Part shown: positions 54,121 through 64,000 of the stretch, piece after piece
Layout of the letters: each line of letters opens with the position of its first letter
Position numbering within the stretch: position 1 is the first letter of the stretch
Assembly: GCF_004770905.1 (NCBI RefSeq)
Contig: NZ_RQHT01000014.1
Span: 930,001-994,000, forward strand
Origin: Leptospira bandrabouensis
GTDB taxonomy: Bacteria; Spirochaetota; Leptospiria; Leptospirales; Leptospiraceae
DNA length: 64,000 bases
Reading direction: 5' to 3'
Translations under genes and position numbers: made by a program
The notes under the pieces: model-generated
Database searches by the model: none
What the model was told of the DNA's origin: nothing
The model's input: the letters and a program-made list of their open reading frames with translations, nothing else

Positions 54121-54486
54121 TTAGAGGAAAGAAAGTGGAGGAGCGCGGTTTTTAGGTTTTTCTAAACTTTCGTTAGAAATTAATTTTTGATTTTGGAACG
54201 TTAAAAATTCGGAATAAAATTCAGCAGGAAAAGAAGTATAAGAAGTTAATGTAGTTGGGACTTGATTTTGATGAAAAGAATCTAACTCTGCTTCTTCTTC
54301 GCTAGATTCGGAAATGTTGTTAATGAAAAAACTAAAATCGTAAATACTCGATGTATTGTATGAATTCGTTTTTATGTCGGAGGTATGGGATGCCGAATAT
54401 CCTTCCGTGTTAGTACTGAGGAAGATAAACGAGAACAGTATAACCGATAGTTTGCTGATCACAGTCTTTTTCATACCTCGACCCAT
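54121..54486 (-). CDS. Small exported protein before the RND operon
   Basis: The 121-residue protein has a signal peptide (KKTVISKLSVILFSFIFL) and a Ser/Asn/Glu-rich mature part ending KNRAPPLSFL. No family is recognised, though short exported proteins with an RAPP-like end are common beside RND operons. The gene ends 94 bases before the adaptor ATG and may be the first gene of the operon. The start may also be the ATG at 54474. Confidence 0.6.
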   Translation of the reverse strand: MGRGMKKTVISKLSVILFSFIFLSTNTEGYSASHTSDIKTNSYNTSSIYDFSFFINNISESSEEEAELDSFHQNQVPTTLTSYTSFPAEFYSEFLTFQNQKLISNESLEKPKNRAPPLSFL

Positions 54487-54534
54487 CTACTGCCAGCCAA
54501 ATCCCCGAAGGAGAATTGTCAACAGTTTAAAATA

Positions 54535-54562
54535 ATTCTAAATTCTATTCCAAATTTAGAAT
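54535..54562. promoter_or_regulatory. Perfect 10-bp inverted repeat upstream of the RND operon
   Basis: ATTCTAAATT (54535-54544) and AATTTAGAAT (54553-54562) are separated by 8 bases. It lies in the 112-base gap between the GH13 gene end and the small exported protein start, where an operator would be expected; TTGACA is read nearby on the minus strand. Confidence 0.4.
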
Positions 54563-54598
54563 ATGGATAACTCAAACATTTGGATTTATAAAAAAAAA

Positions 54599-56227
54599 TT
54601 ATTTTCCAAAAATTACAGCTTCATTTGGCAACAAAAGTAATCCGCCGGTGTCCAACTCCTTTTCAAGTTCATGGGAAGAGATTCTGTTGTTTGAGCTAAA
54701 TAGAATTTCATTTAATATCCATTTTCTAGGATAGGAAACGCTGACAGGTTTAGATGAAAAATTTAAAAACACATAAGTTTCTTCTTTCCCATCTCTTCTT
54801 CTGTAGTATAACACTTGCTTGTCTGCACTTAATAGTATTTTTAATTTTCCTTTTCTTAAGGATTTTCTATCCTTTCGGATTTGGATTAGTTTTTTGTACG
54901 TGAAAAAAAGAGAATTCGGATCTTCCTTTTGTTTTTCGACATTTACAATATTTTTCTCTTCATACAATGGAAGCCAAGCTTTTCCCGTTGTGAATCCGGT
55001 AGATTCGGATCCATCCCAAGGCATAGGAATTCGTTCTGGGTCACGGCCAGGATGGAAAGGCCAATATCTTTTACCCACAGGATCTTGGATTTTGTTATAA
55101 GAAACTTTTTGGCGTTTCATACCAATCTCTTCGCCGTAATATAAAAAAGGTGTTCCTCTTAAAGTTAACATCATACAGGCTGCAAGTTTTGCTCTTGCAA
55201 TGGTGTCGGCACCTTTTTCATACCTTGTAATATGTCGTGGAAAATCATGATTGGAAAGAGTATAGTTTGGCCAATTGTCTTCTCCAAGTGCAGATTCAAA
55301 ATCTTTTACAATTTGATAGAATCGTTCCGCCTTCCAAGGCGAGAATAAAAACATAAAATTAAATGCAAGATGTAACTCATCATTACGACCACAGTATGTT
55401 GCAGGAAGTAAAACATTCCCAGGGAAATCTTGCATGATCTCACCAACAAACATCCGTTTTTCGTCATAGGAATCCAAAAGTTTACGCATACGACGGAGGA
55501 TTCCATGCATTTCTGGACGATCACGATCGTAAGCGTGAACTTGTTTGTCGTACGGCCTTGGTCCTTTCATAAAGTAGGAAGCATTGTTTCGTAAAAATTC
55601 ATCTTTTACATATAAGTTGACTACATCTAGTCTGAAACCATCAACACCCATATCCAACCAGTACTTCATCATTCTAAATATAGCATCTTCTACATCGGGA
55701 TTACGCCAATTGAGGTCAGGTTGTTCTTTAAGGAAAGAATGGAAATAGTATTCACCTGTTCGTTTGTCATATTCCCAACCGGAACCTCCAAACGCACCTA
55801 ACCAATTATTTGGTGGACCATTGTGATTTGGTTCTTTCCAAATATACCAATCTCTTTTGGGGCTATTCACAGAGGATCTGGATTCGATAAACCAAGGATG
55901 GAGGTGAGATGTATGATTAACCACTAGATCCATAATGATTCGGATACCACGTTTGTGTGCTTCCTTTAACAACCGTTTGAAGGTTTGAATGTCACCATAA
56001 ACAGGATCAATTTCTTCATAGTTAGAAATATCATACCCAAAATCAAACATGGGAGAGGGATATACTGGCGATAACCAAATGGCATCAATACCAAGAGAAT
56101 CTTTAGACCCAGCAAGGTAATCCAAACGTTGAATGATACCTTCTAAGTCACCAATTCCATCTCCATTGGAATCTTGAAAACTACGTGGGTAAATTTGATA
56201 GATAACTGCTTCTTTCCACCATGCCAT
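54599..56227 (-). CDS. GH13 alpha-glucosidase
   Basis: The 542-residue protein starts WWKEAVIYQIYPRSFQDSNGDGIGDL, the oligo-1,6-glucosidase/alpha-glucosidase opening. The GH13 regions are present: DLVVNHTS, GVDGFRLDVVN (nucleophile Asp), MFVGEI (acid Glu) and LSNHDFPR (transition-state Asp). It hydrolyses maltose- or isomaltose-like sugars or transfers glucose. No signal peptide is seen, so it is cytoplasmic. The gene starts one base after glnD. Confidence 0.93.
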   Translation of the reverse strand: MAWWKEAVIYQIYPRSFQDSNGDGIGDLEGIIQRLDYLAGSKDSLGIDAIWLSPVYPSPMFDFGYDISNYEEIDPVYGDIQTFKRLLKEAHKRGIRIIMDLVVNHTSHLHPWFIESRSSVNSPKRDWYIWKEPNHNGPPNNWLGAFGGSGWEYDKRTGEYYFHSFLKEQPDLNWRNPDVEDAIFRMMKYWLDMGVDGFRLDVVNLYVKDEFLRNNASYFMKGPRPYDKQVHAYDRDRPEMHGILRRMRKLLDSYDEKRMFVGEIMQDFPGNVLLPATYCGRNDELHLAFNFMFLFSPWKAERFYQIVKDFESALGEDNWPNYTLSNHDFPRHITRYEKGADTIARAKLAACMMLTLRGTPFLYYGEEIGMKRQKVSYNKIQDPVGKRYWPFHPGRDPERIPMPWDGSESTGFTTGKAWLPLYEEKNIVNVEKQKEDPNSLFFTYKKLIQIRKDRKSLRKGKLKILLSADKQVLYYRRRDGKEETYVFLNFSSKPVSVSYPRKWILNEILFSSNNRISSHELEKELDTGGLLLLPNEAVIFGK

Positions 56228-56228
56228 A

Positions 56229-58781
56229 TTAAAAACTTATCTCCATGATTCCTTGGTTTTCTTTAACTCTTGCAACTGAGAGGATTTTTTCTTTGATTGC
56301 CAGCAGAAGTCCTGCATCTTCGATTTTTTTTCCATTTTTAGTTTGAATATGAAAAGAATCATAAGCAAAATCGGCGCTGGTTGAGATCCTAACAAAAATG
56401 ACTTCTAGTTCAAAGTCGAGTAATGTTTTTAGAATTCGATACACAAGTCCAATGGAATCAGGAACTCTTACCTCTAACACAGAATAGGTCTCTGAAAGGT
56501 CATTGGCAAATTTTACTAATTCCTCTACCATTCCATCGGGAATTTGTGGCAATGTTTTCCAAATATTTGTAGTAGATGCTAAATCTTCTATATTGATTTT
56601 CCCTTCAATACAGTCTGCCAGCGTAGATTCAATGTCGGCAATTTGTTGTTCTGCGATTTCACCACTACCATACTCGTCGGTAACTTGTGCTTGTAGGATG
56701 AGTTGGTTTTCTTCAGTTCGAAATAATCGTAATCCAACTAAACTAAGTCCAAGAGAGGAAATGGTTCCTGACAAATAGAGCAACATTTGTTTGTCAGCGT
56801 TTGCAAAAATGGATAAGGTAACGAAAGCAGGTTCTCTTTCTGCAATTATCCGGAAAGGTAATTTCGAGTTTTTCCATTCATATAATAAACTAAAATGTTG
56901 GAATACTCTTCTCGGAGTATTATAATGTAAGTAGGAAGAAGGTTTGATCTTCATGCCGAAGTTGACAATGTGTTCGGTTTGTTCGAGGGATAGTCCTTCT
57001 TTTTCGATCAAATATGTTTCTAAAGTAGATTCGATCCGTTCTTGAGTATCTGCTGTGATTTCTTTTTTTTGAAGATAGGTAAGAGTTGATATAAATAAAA
57101 AATGTAATATCTCTTTTTTCCAGTTGGTTAGAACTCCTTGACCAACAGACTTTGTGTCAATTATAGTTAGAATGTATAATAAACGTAAAGTGTTCTCACT
57201 AGAAAATTGTTTTGCAAAAGATGAGATAAGATTGGGATCATAAATATCTCTTTTGGAAGAGAGTTCTGACATCACAATGTGTTCGGCAACTAAAAACCGC
57301 AAAAGTTCAGTATCTTCTTCGGAAAGTCTAAATCGTTCTGCAATGATAAGTGCCAGTTCAGCACCGTATTGACTATGGTCTCCTTCTTTTACCTTCCCTG
57401 CATCATGGATGAGGATGGCGAGAGCAAGTATTTCAATATGTTTACATTCATTGAATACATCTTGGACTTGTCTATCTTCCCATAAATCTGCAATCAGAAC
57501 ATCTAACTCTCTTAAGATTAAAAGAGTGTGTTCATCCACTGTATATTGATGATGATAACTGAAGAGAGGAAAGTTTGTACAGGCTCCAAACTCAGGGATT
57601 AATTTTCCTAATATGTTACACTCGTGCATTAGAGTGAGTGTATGCCCAATTCTTTTTTTTTGGCGTAACATACCAAGAAAAGTATCTAAAACAGATTTTT
57701 GGTTTTTAAAATCATCATCTATAAAATGAGAGGCAAATCGGATTTCGTTCAAATCAATTCGGGAAGGTTCTTCTTCATTTAACTGTGATTCTGCGAAAAA
57801 TTGTATAATATCGTCATATAAACTTTCTGGATTGGATAATTCTCTTTGGATTCTTTTTTTGTTTCGATTGGTTTTTTCATCCAAATAAGTTCCAATATAA
57901 AAATACACTTCTTTTTGTGCTTTGTAAAATTGACTCATAAAGGATTCGAGAGTTTTGATTTCGTTTTTTGGTCCAAAACCTAAATACTCTGCCACTTCAC
58001 CTTGTAATCCCAAATCCAAACGATCGTTTTTTCGCCCGCTAATGATGTGTAAGGCGGATCTTGTTAATAACAAAAAATCATAAGCAGATAATAGTGTTAA
58101 ACTGTCTCCAATCAAATAAAAATCAAAAATACCACCATCTGCGGAATCAGCCAGTGGATTTGTTTTTTCAATCCAATACATATGTTGGATATCACGAAGT
58201 CCCAAAGGATCGTTTTTGATATTTGGTTCAGAAAGTAAGATGGGATTGTAAGAATTAATGATTCGTTCTCGAAGATAAGAGAGTTTCCAGTCATTATAAG
58301 TTTTTATGGTTTTCTCTGGAATTTTTGCTAAAAACTCTGATTTGTATTTTTGAAATAATATCTCCGAACCTACTAGAAAACGAGAATCAAGCACGGCATG
58401 GAAAGTTTCGATTTGATCTAAGTATTTAAATGATTCTTTGATCGTACGACATGAATGGCCTACTTCCTTTTCATTGTTGTATAAGAATGTGTTTATTTTG
58501 GAAATGATTTCGCTTAATACTTTATCTGATAGTTTTCCATCATGAAGATAAAGTAAATCAATGTCAGAGTAGGGAGCAAGTTCTCTTCGACCGTACCCAC
58601 CCACGGCAATCAAACATAGATGATCTTTTAAAGGAATTCCTTCGGATACCTCGTTAAAAAGGGTGCGGATCGACTCATCAACGAGATTACTCAACTGGCG
58701 TGTAAAAAGCCTTCCAGAGGAAACAGTTTTGGCTTTTGGAAATGTCCGTTGCAGTTTTGCCTTGAGTTCTGATTTCATCAT
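56229..58781 (-). CDS. glnD: [Protein-PII] uridylyltransferase/uridylyl-removing enzyme
   Basis: The 850-residue protein has the GlnD order: nucleotidyltransferase domain (about 45-150) with GGYGRRELAPYSDIDLLYLHD, a GlnD helical part, an HD domain with HDAGKVKEGDHSQYG near 455, and two ACT domains at the end (PAFVTLSIFANADKQ and YSVLEVRVPDSIGLVYRI). It uridylylates PII when nitrogen is low and reverses this when glutamine binds the ACT domains. No PII gene is adjacent. Confidence 0.92.
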   Translation of the reverse strand: MMKSELKAKLQRTFPKAKTVSSGRLFTRQLSNLVDESIRTLFNEVSEGIPLKDHLCLIAVGGYGRRELAPYSDIDLLYLHDGKLSDKVLSEIISKINTFLYNNEKEVGHSCRTIKESFKYLDQIETFHAVLDSRFLVGSEILFQKYKSEFLAKIPEKTIKTYNDWKLSYLRERIINSYNPILLSEPNIKNDPLGLRDIQHMYWIEKTNPLADSADGGIFDFYLIGDSLTLLSAYDFLLLTRSALHIISGRKNDRLDLGLQGEVAEYLGFGPKNEIKTLESFMSQFYKAQKEVYFYIGTYLDEKTNRNKKRIQRELSNPESLYDDIIQFFAESQLNEEEPSRIDLNEIRFASHFIDDDFKNQKSVLDTFLGMLRQKKRIGHTLTLMHECNILGKLIPEFGACTNFPLFSYHHQYTVDEHTLLILRELDVLIADLWEDRQVQDVFNECKHIEILALAILIHDAGKVKEGDHSQYGAELALIIAERFRLSEEDTELLRFLVAEHIVMSELSSKRDIYDPNLISSFAKQFSSENTLRLLYILTIIDTKSVGQGVLTNWKKEILHFLFISTLTYLQKKEITADTQERIESTLETYLIEKEGLSLEQTEHIVNFGMKIKPSSYLHYNTPRRVFQHFSLLYEWKNSKLPFRIIAEREPAFVTLSIFANADKQMLLYLSGTISSLGLSLVGLRLFRTEENQLILQAQVTDEYGSGEIAEQQIADIESTLADCIEGKINIEDLASTTNIWKTLPQIPDGMVEELVKFANDLSETYSVLEVRVPDSIGLVYRILKTLLDFELEVIFVRISTSADFAYDSFHIQTKNGKKIEDAGLLLAIKEKILSVARVKENQGIMEISF

Positions 58782-58819
58782 GTTAAGATGGGATTCCTAC
58801 CTTATTGGACAACTTTAAC

Positions 58820-59311
58820 ATGAATCCGAAGATTAAAATCACAATTCAGTTTATTTTCAGCCATCTTTCTGCCTATATCCTGGTTTCTATCCCCTATTTC
58901 CAATTAATCATGAAAGATTATTATGAAGGGGAGAATGCGGTATTTCCATTGTTTCTCATTACAGCAAACGATGGTGCTGCTTGGTCTCGGGCGATGACCT
59001 GGTTATTTCCTACACTCATCATCCAAGCCATCTTAATGGTAAGTTTTTTGTTAGTGATTTGGGACTGGTTTTGCACACAAACTTTCGGCAAACAGATGTT
59101 TGTATTGGTTTGGATGCGGACGGTGCTTGGAGGTTTTGCTGCCATTTCACCTTCAGTGGGGAGTCTAGAAGGAATGGTATTTTTGATTCCAGAAGTTTCT
59201 ATCTCCATTCATCTCTATGTGATATTTGAAATTTTTTTGCAATCACTTGTGCAGGTCGGGATTTTTCTCACCTTAGTGAATCGTGGGAAACCAAACGCGA
59301 AAGTTGGCTAA
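58820..59311 (+). CDS. Small multi-pass membrane protein
   Basis: The ATG at 58820 gives 163 residues with about four membrane helices (about 6-26, 60-85, 95-115, 130-155). No family is recognised. A TTG at 58805 is also possible. It diverges from glnD with 38 bases between. Confidence 0.65.
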   Translation: MNPKIKITIQFIFSHLSAYILVSIPYFQLIMKDYYEGENAVFPLFLITANDGAAWSRAMTWLFPTLIIQAILMVSFLLVIWDWFCTQTFGKQMFVLVWMRTVLGGFAAISPSVGSLEGMVFLIPEVSISIHLYVIFEIFLQSLVQVGIFLTLVNRGKPNAKVG

Positions 59312-59379
59312 CCACATCACTAAAAAAGTATAATCATATTTTGAAATATTAAATCAAACGGGAAAAAAGAACCTATTTT

Positions 59380-60615
59380 ATGTTAATTCGTAATCTTCAA
59401 ATTGTAACTGGTTTTGGGACAAACTTAATATGTTACCGAAAAATAAAGATCATGATTCTTTTTATTGGGATTTTTTATTTTTTCATCAATTCCTTATTTG
59501 CTGATGGATGGGAGTCTTCCCTTTGGAAAGAGAAAACCTATCGTAACCAAAGAATTTCGAGTGCAGATCCCACCAATGGAAATGATGACTTTATCAAAAT
59601 TCCAAAGAAAAAAACAGTCACCATCGCTGAAATCAAATCCAGAGGTGTGATCAAACATATTTGGATGACCCTTGCCAGTAAAGATCCAATGGCCAGAAAA
59701 AATGCTGTGATTCGTATGTATTGGGACAATCATCCACATGCTTCCGTAGAAGTTCCGTTAGGTGAATTTTTTGGACAAGGTTGGGGAGAAGAATATATCA
59801 TGAATTCGGCACCACTTGTAGCAGCACCTAAAAAAGGAAAGTCAATGAATTCCTACTTTCCCATGCCGTTTGAATCGGGGGCAAAGATAGAAATTGAAAA
59901 TGAATCTGAGGAAGATATCAGTAATTTCTATTTTTATATTGATTACGAAGAGTGGAAAGAACCCTTAAATTCCAATTTGCGTTTCCATGCGCAGTGGAAT
60001 CGAAATACAACAAAACCTAATACAACAAATGGAAAAGAAAACGAGTGGGGACTTCTTGGTGAAACAGAAAAAACTGTTTTTAAAAAGGAAAATTACTTCT
60101 CAGTCCTCGAAACAGAAGGCAAAGGTCAGTTTATTGGTCTCAATTTGTATGTGGATTCACCCACTCCACTTTGGTATGGAGAAGGGGATGATTTGATTTT
60201 CATTGATGGGAATCAAATAGAAGCCAATCTAAAGGGAACAGGCACCGAAGATGTTTTTAACACAGCTTGGTCACCAAAAGAAATTTTTATGCATCCCTAT
60301 TTCGGATACCCGCGCGTATCTGATTCTGTTGGTTGGTTGGGGAGAACCCATTTGTATCGATTTTGGGTGGAATCCCCTATTCGTTTTGAAAAAAATTTCC
60401 TATTCTTATTAGAGCATGGACATGCAAATTCCTTGACCTTAGATTTAATCGCTGTTGCTTATTGGTATCAAGGTCTGAATCCAAAACCAATGAAGGTTTT
60501 GCCGAAAAAAGAATTCCGAACCAACAAACCGGAAATTAATTTTCGTCATATCCACAAGTGGCGGGATTCATTCCGAAGCGAAAAAGGTTATGGGGAAATT
60601 TGGGGTCATGAATGA
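59380..60615 (+). CDS. DUF2961 (GH172-like) exported protein
   Basis: The protein has up to 411 residues; the segment ILFIGIFYFFINSLFADG is a signal peptide, and an ATG at 59452 may be the true start. The DUF2961 pattern is clear: SRGVIKHIWMTLAS, GEFFGQGWG, GEGDDLIFIDG, GTGTEDVFNTAW, YRFWVESPIRFEK, EHGHANSL and AYWYQ. Members characterised elsewhere are exo-acting glycoside hydrolases (GH172). It probably acts on a fructan- or arabinan-like sugar outside the cell. It overlaps the cyclase gene. Confidence 0.85.
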   Translation: MLIRNLQIVTGFGTNLICYRKIKIMILFIGIFYFFINSLFADGWESSLWKEKTYRNQRISSADPTNGNDDFIKIPKKKTVTIAEIKSRGVIKHIWMTLASKDPMARKNAVIRMYWDNHPHASVEVPLGEFFGQGWGEEYIMNSAPLVAAPKKGKSMNSYFPMPFESGAKIEIENESEEDISNFYFYIDYEEWKEPLNSNLRFHAQWNRNTTKPNTTNGKENEWGLLGETEKTVFKKENYFSVLETEGKGQFIGLNLYVDSPTPLWYGEGDDLIFIDGNQIEANLKGTGTEDVFNTAWSPKEIFMHPYFGYPRVSDSVGWLGRTHLYRFWVESPIRFEKNFLFLLEHGHANSLTLDLIAVAYWYQGLNPKPMKVLPKKEFRTNKPEINFRHIHKWRDSFRSEKGYGEIWGHE

Positions 60616-61525
60616 GATCAATTCAGATGTGTTTGCTAGAGAGATTGTCTCACAATCTATCGATGCAATCGTCGTTTTAGATACAGATAGTAAAATACTA
60701 TTTAGCAATTTAGCATTACAATCGTTAACTGGATTTTCCAAAGACGAATTATATCAAAAAACATTTTCCTTTCTTTTTCCTCCAAATGAAAAAGGAGAAC
60801 AAAACTCAATAGAAACCTTTGTTAGTTCTAAAGATTCGCATTACATTGCAGGATTTTTAAAAGAACTGGAGCTTGTCACAAAACCCAAAGGAACCATTCC
60901 CGTAGAGATCAGAGCCTTTACCATTCGCAATGATCACCAAATGTATTATGCGGCCATCATTCGTGACGTTCGCGAACGTAGAAGATTGGAAGAACAAAAA
61001 AATGTTCTGATCAATAGTTTGAAACGTTTGGCTTATATGGATGAACTTACCATGTTGCCGAACCGCCGTTCCTTTTCGGAAAGTTTACAAAAGACAGTCG
61101 CTACGGTCAAACGACGCAATCGGGAATCAGTTCTAGCGGTCCTTGATATCGATCATTTTAAAGTCATCAATGATACCTATGGCCATGACATTGGAGATTT
61201 GGTTCTCAAAAAAATGGCCAATATCTTTGTAGATTGTCTAAGGGAAGAAGACACAGTGGGAAGGATTGGGGGAGAGGAGTTTGGTTGTATCCTTCCCGAC
61301 ACAACTACAGAAGGGGCGACCATTGTCCTTGATCGACTTCGCGAATCCGTAGAAAACCATCGTTTTTTTATTTTTGATAACTATTACCTCAACATCACCC
61401 TAAGCATTGGATACACCAAGGTGCACCCTCTCCAAAAACCTGAGGAAATTTTGAAGTTGGCGGACATAGCACTTTACCAAGCCAAGAACCACGGCAGAAA
61501 TCGCATCCAAGTTTATCCGGTGTGA
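60608..61525 (+). CDS. PAS-GGDEF diguanylate cyclase
   Basis: From the ATG at 60608 the protein has 305 residues; an ATG at 60590 adds six. A PAS domain (about 10-120) with DAIVVLDTDSKILFSNLA is followed by GGDEF: YMDELTMLPNRRSF, LDIDHFKVINDTYGHDIGD and RIGGEEFGCIL. The inhibitory RxxD (REED) lies five residues before GGEEF, so product inhibition by c-di-GMP is expected. It overlaps the end of the DUF2961 gene, which suggests cotranscription. Confidence 0.9.
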   Translation: MNEINSDVFAREIVSQSIDAIVVLDTDSKILFSNLALQSLTGFSKDELYQKTFSFLFPPNEKGEQNSIETFVSSKDSHYIAGFLKELELVTKPKGTIPVEIRAFTIRNDHQMYYAAIIRDVRERRRLEEQKNVLINSLKRLAYMDELTMLPNRRSFSESLQKTVATVKRRNRESVLAVLDIDHFKVINDTYGHDIGDLVLKKMANIFVDCLREEDTVGRIGGEEFGCILPDTTTEGATIVLDRLRESVENHRFFIFDNYYLNITLSIGYTKVHPLQKPEEILKLADIALYQAKNHGRNRIQVYPV

Positions 61526-61586
61526 CATAATTTTAGCAGATTCTTGCAAACTCTGCTAAAATTCCAGGCTCTAATCTTCTTCCTGC

Positions 61587-61615
61587 TTGACGAAAAAAAC
61601 GCAAATCCGTAAACT
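61587..61615 (+). promoter_or_regulatory. Sigma70-type promoter of the heat-shock operon
   Basis: TTGACG (61587-61592) and TAAACT (61610-61615) are 17 bases apart. The expected start near 61622 places CIRCE at the beginning of the transcript. Confidence 0.7.
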
Positions 61616-61626
61616 TTAAGCATAGA

Positions 61627-61653
61627 TTAGCACTCTAATCATCAGAGTGCTAA
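61627..61653 (+). promoter_or_regulatory. CIRCE operator
   Basis: TTAGCACTC - 9 bases - GAGTGCTAA is an exact match to the CIRCE consensus bound by HrcA. It lies 19 bases before hrcA. Confidence 0.97.
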
Positions 61654-61672
61654 AGGAAGTGCTAAGAAGGAA

Positions 61673-62704
61673 ATGGATCTATCCCCTAGACATCGATCTA
61701 TTTTGAAAGCTCTGGTTGAGGAATTTGTATCGGACAACAAACCGGTCGGATCCAAAACCCTTTCTGAAAAATACGATATCGGAGTCTCACCCGCTACCAT
61801 TCGGTCCTGCCTCGCAGAACTAGAAGAGATGGGTTTTATTGTGGCAAGACATACTTCGGGTGGGCGTGTTCCTACAGAGCGCGGTTACCGTTTGTATGTT
61901 GATAGTTTGGTGACTCTATTTGAGTTAACCATGCGGGAGAAACAAAGAATCCAGGAAGAGTATCTTCGGATGCAATTTCGATTGGACCAAGTTCTTATCG
62001 CAACATCCAAAGTATTAGCATCTCTTTCGCAGTCAGCGAGTGTGGTTCTCGGCCCTGAAGGGTCACTTGACACACTCAAACATATTGAACTCATCCATGT
62101 AAATGGTGGAGAAGTTCTTATGATTCTTGTCATGCGGTCGGGTACTGTGCTCAATCGGAATATATTTTTCGATTACCACATCTCTCAAGAGACTTTGTAC
62201 CAAATTTCAAGATATTTGAATGATAACGTCAAAGGTTTTGATGTGCATGAAATTCAAAGTAATCTGATTCCTCAGATGATGTTGAAAAAGGAAGGTCCGG
62301 AAGGATTTTCTTTATTTGCACCATCAATTGCGAGAGCAATGGGTGCAGATAACCAATCTGTAGATAATTTATATATCGATGGATTGAAAAACCTTTATGA
62401 AAACTTTAAGGATGAAGAGGAACAATTAGAAAACATCCTGCATCTATTTGATGAAAAACAGTTCCTCAAAGACTTTTTTAGCGATTATGTTCCTATGGAT
62501 GGTGTTTATACCATTATAGGAAAAGATGGTAATGAAAAGTTAGGTGGTGTAACCATCATCGCAACTAATTACCGTATGGGTGAAAAGAGGATTGGTTCTA
62601 TGGGAATCATTGGTCCTCAGAGGATGAATTACAACAAGGCATTACCTTTGATTGAATTCACTTCAAAGTTAGTTTCAGAAATGATTACGAAATTGAGTAG
62701 ATAG
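61673..62704 (+). CDS. hrcA: Heat-inducible transcription repressor HrcA
   Basis: The 343-residue protein has an N-terminal winged helix (LSPRHRSILKALVEEFVSDNKPVGSKTL, VSPATIRSCLAELEEMGFI) with HTSGGRVPTERGYRLYVD, and the dimer/GAF-like part with GVTIIATNYRMGEKRIGSMGIIGPQRMNY. It represses this operon by binding CIRCE and is kept active by GroEL. Its stop is 11 bases before grpE. Confidence 0.97.
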   Translation: MDLSPRHRSILKALVEEFVSDNKPVGSKTLSEKYDIGVSPATIRSCLAELEEMGFIVARHTSGGRVPTERGYRLYVDSLVTLFELTMREKQRIQEEYLRMQFRLDQVLIATSKVLASLSQSASVVLGPEGSLDTLKHIELIHVNGGEVLMILVMRSGTVLNRNIFFDYHISQETLYQISRYLNDNVKGFDVHEIQSNLIPQMMLKKEGPEGFSLFAPSIARAMGADNQSVDNLYIDGLKNLYENFKDEEEQLENILHLFDEKQFLKDFFSDYVPMDGVYTIIGKDGNEKLGGVTIIATNYRMGEKRIGSMGIIGPQRMNYNKALPLIEFTSKLVSEMITKLSR

Positions 62705-62715
62705 TAGGAGGAAAA

Positions 62716-64000
<1,285 letters not shown>

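Overview
The window reads as a chromosomal segment of a Leptospira-type spirochaete. The reasons are an AT-rich genome, many lipoproteins with loose spirochaetal lipoboxes (FSSQAC, FGNC, FLANC, LSLQC), a plant-type ferredoxin-NADP reductase ending in VETY, several TRL-like lipoproteins, a stand-alone fliG, LPS-type genes (kdsD), and frequent TTG starts with good Shine-Dalgarno sites. It looks mostly like core or lineage-specific chromosome. I see no phage, IS element, CRISPR array, rRNA or tRNA.

Layout. 1-0.5 kb: end of hppA and its terminator. 0.5-8.4 kb (minus): a tightly packed series queE - SNF2/RapA-like helicase - dicarboxylate symporter - SGNH lipoprotein - outer-membrane barrel - TRL lipoprotein - coiled-coil protein - TRL lipoprotein - Ig-like lipoprotein. 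8.4-11.2 kb: a vWA-STAS fusion facing a ferredoxin reductase/PC4 pair. 11.4-12.2 kb: a small ORF and a DUF3015 protein. 12.2-16.2 kb (minus): a probable haem-uptake operon (lipoprotein, HmuY-like lipoprotein, TonB-dependent receptor, HEXXH protein) with a Fur-box-like site. 16.5-21.9 kb: a PAS-GGDEF-EAL protein, an M23 peptidase and membrane proteins. 21.9-23.5 kb: a TetR/metallo-beta-lactamase pair with an operator-like site. 23.7-25.3 kb: fliG and an XRE regulator.

25.3-35.1 kb: a GDPD lipoprotein, a second TRL pair behind an M1 aminopeptidase, a double-amidase lipoprotein, a GMC oxidoreductase pair and a TPR protein. 35.1-39.8 kb: aroD-kdsD-NusG paralogue-TonB-like (minus), then aroC and a response regulator (plus). 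39.8-42 kb: nuoG-nuoI between a good promoter and a good terminator. 42-48 kb: a thiolase, an HxlR regulator with a long palindromic operator facing an SDR and a zinc-type dehydrogenase, and small proteins. 48-54.5 kb (minus): a complete RND efflux operon. 54.6-58.8 kb: glnD and a GH13 glucosidase. 58.8-61.5 kb: a membrane protein, a DUF2961 protein and a PAS-GGDEF cyclase. 61.6-64 kb: hrcA-grpE-dnaK behind a sigma70-like promoter and a perfect CIRCE element.

Themes are envelope and transport functions, iron/haem acquisition, cyclic-di-GMP signalling, and several visible local regulatory circuits (CIRCE/HrcA, HxlR, TetR, XRE and Fur-like sites). No obviously new defence or mobile system was found. 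The less ordinary items are the two TRL clusters, the vWA-STAS fusion, the HmuY-type haem operon and the NusG paralogue in a KDO operon. All family calls come from reading motifs, without database searches.
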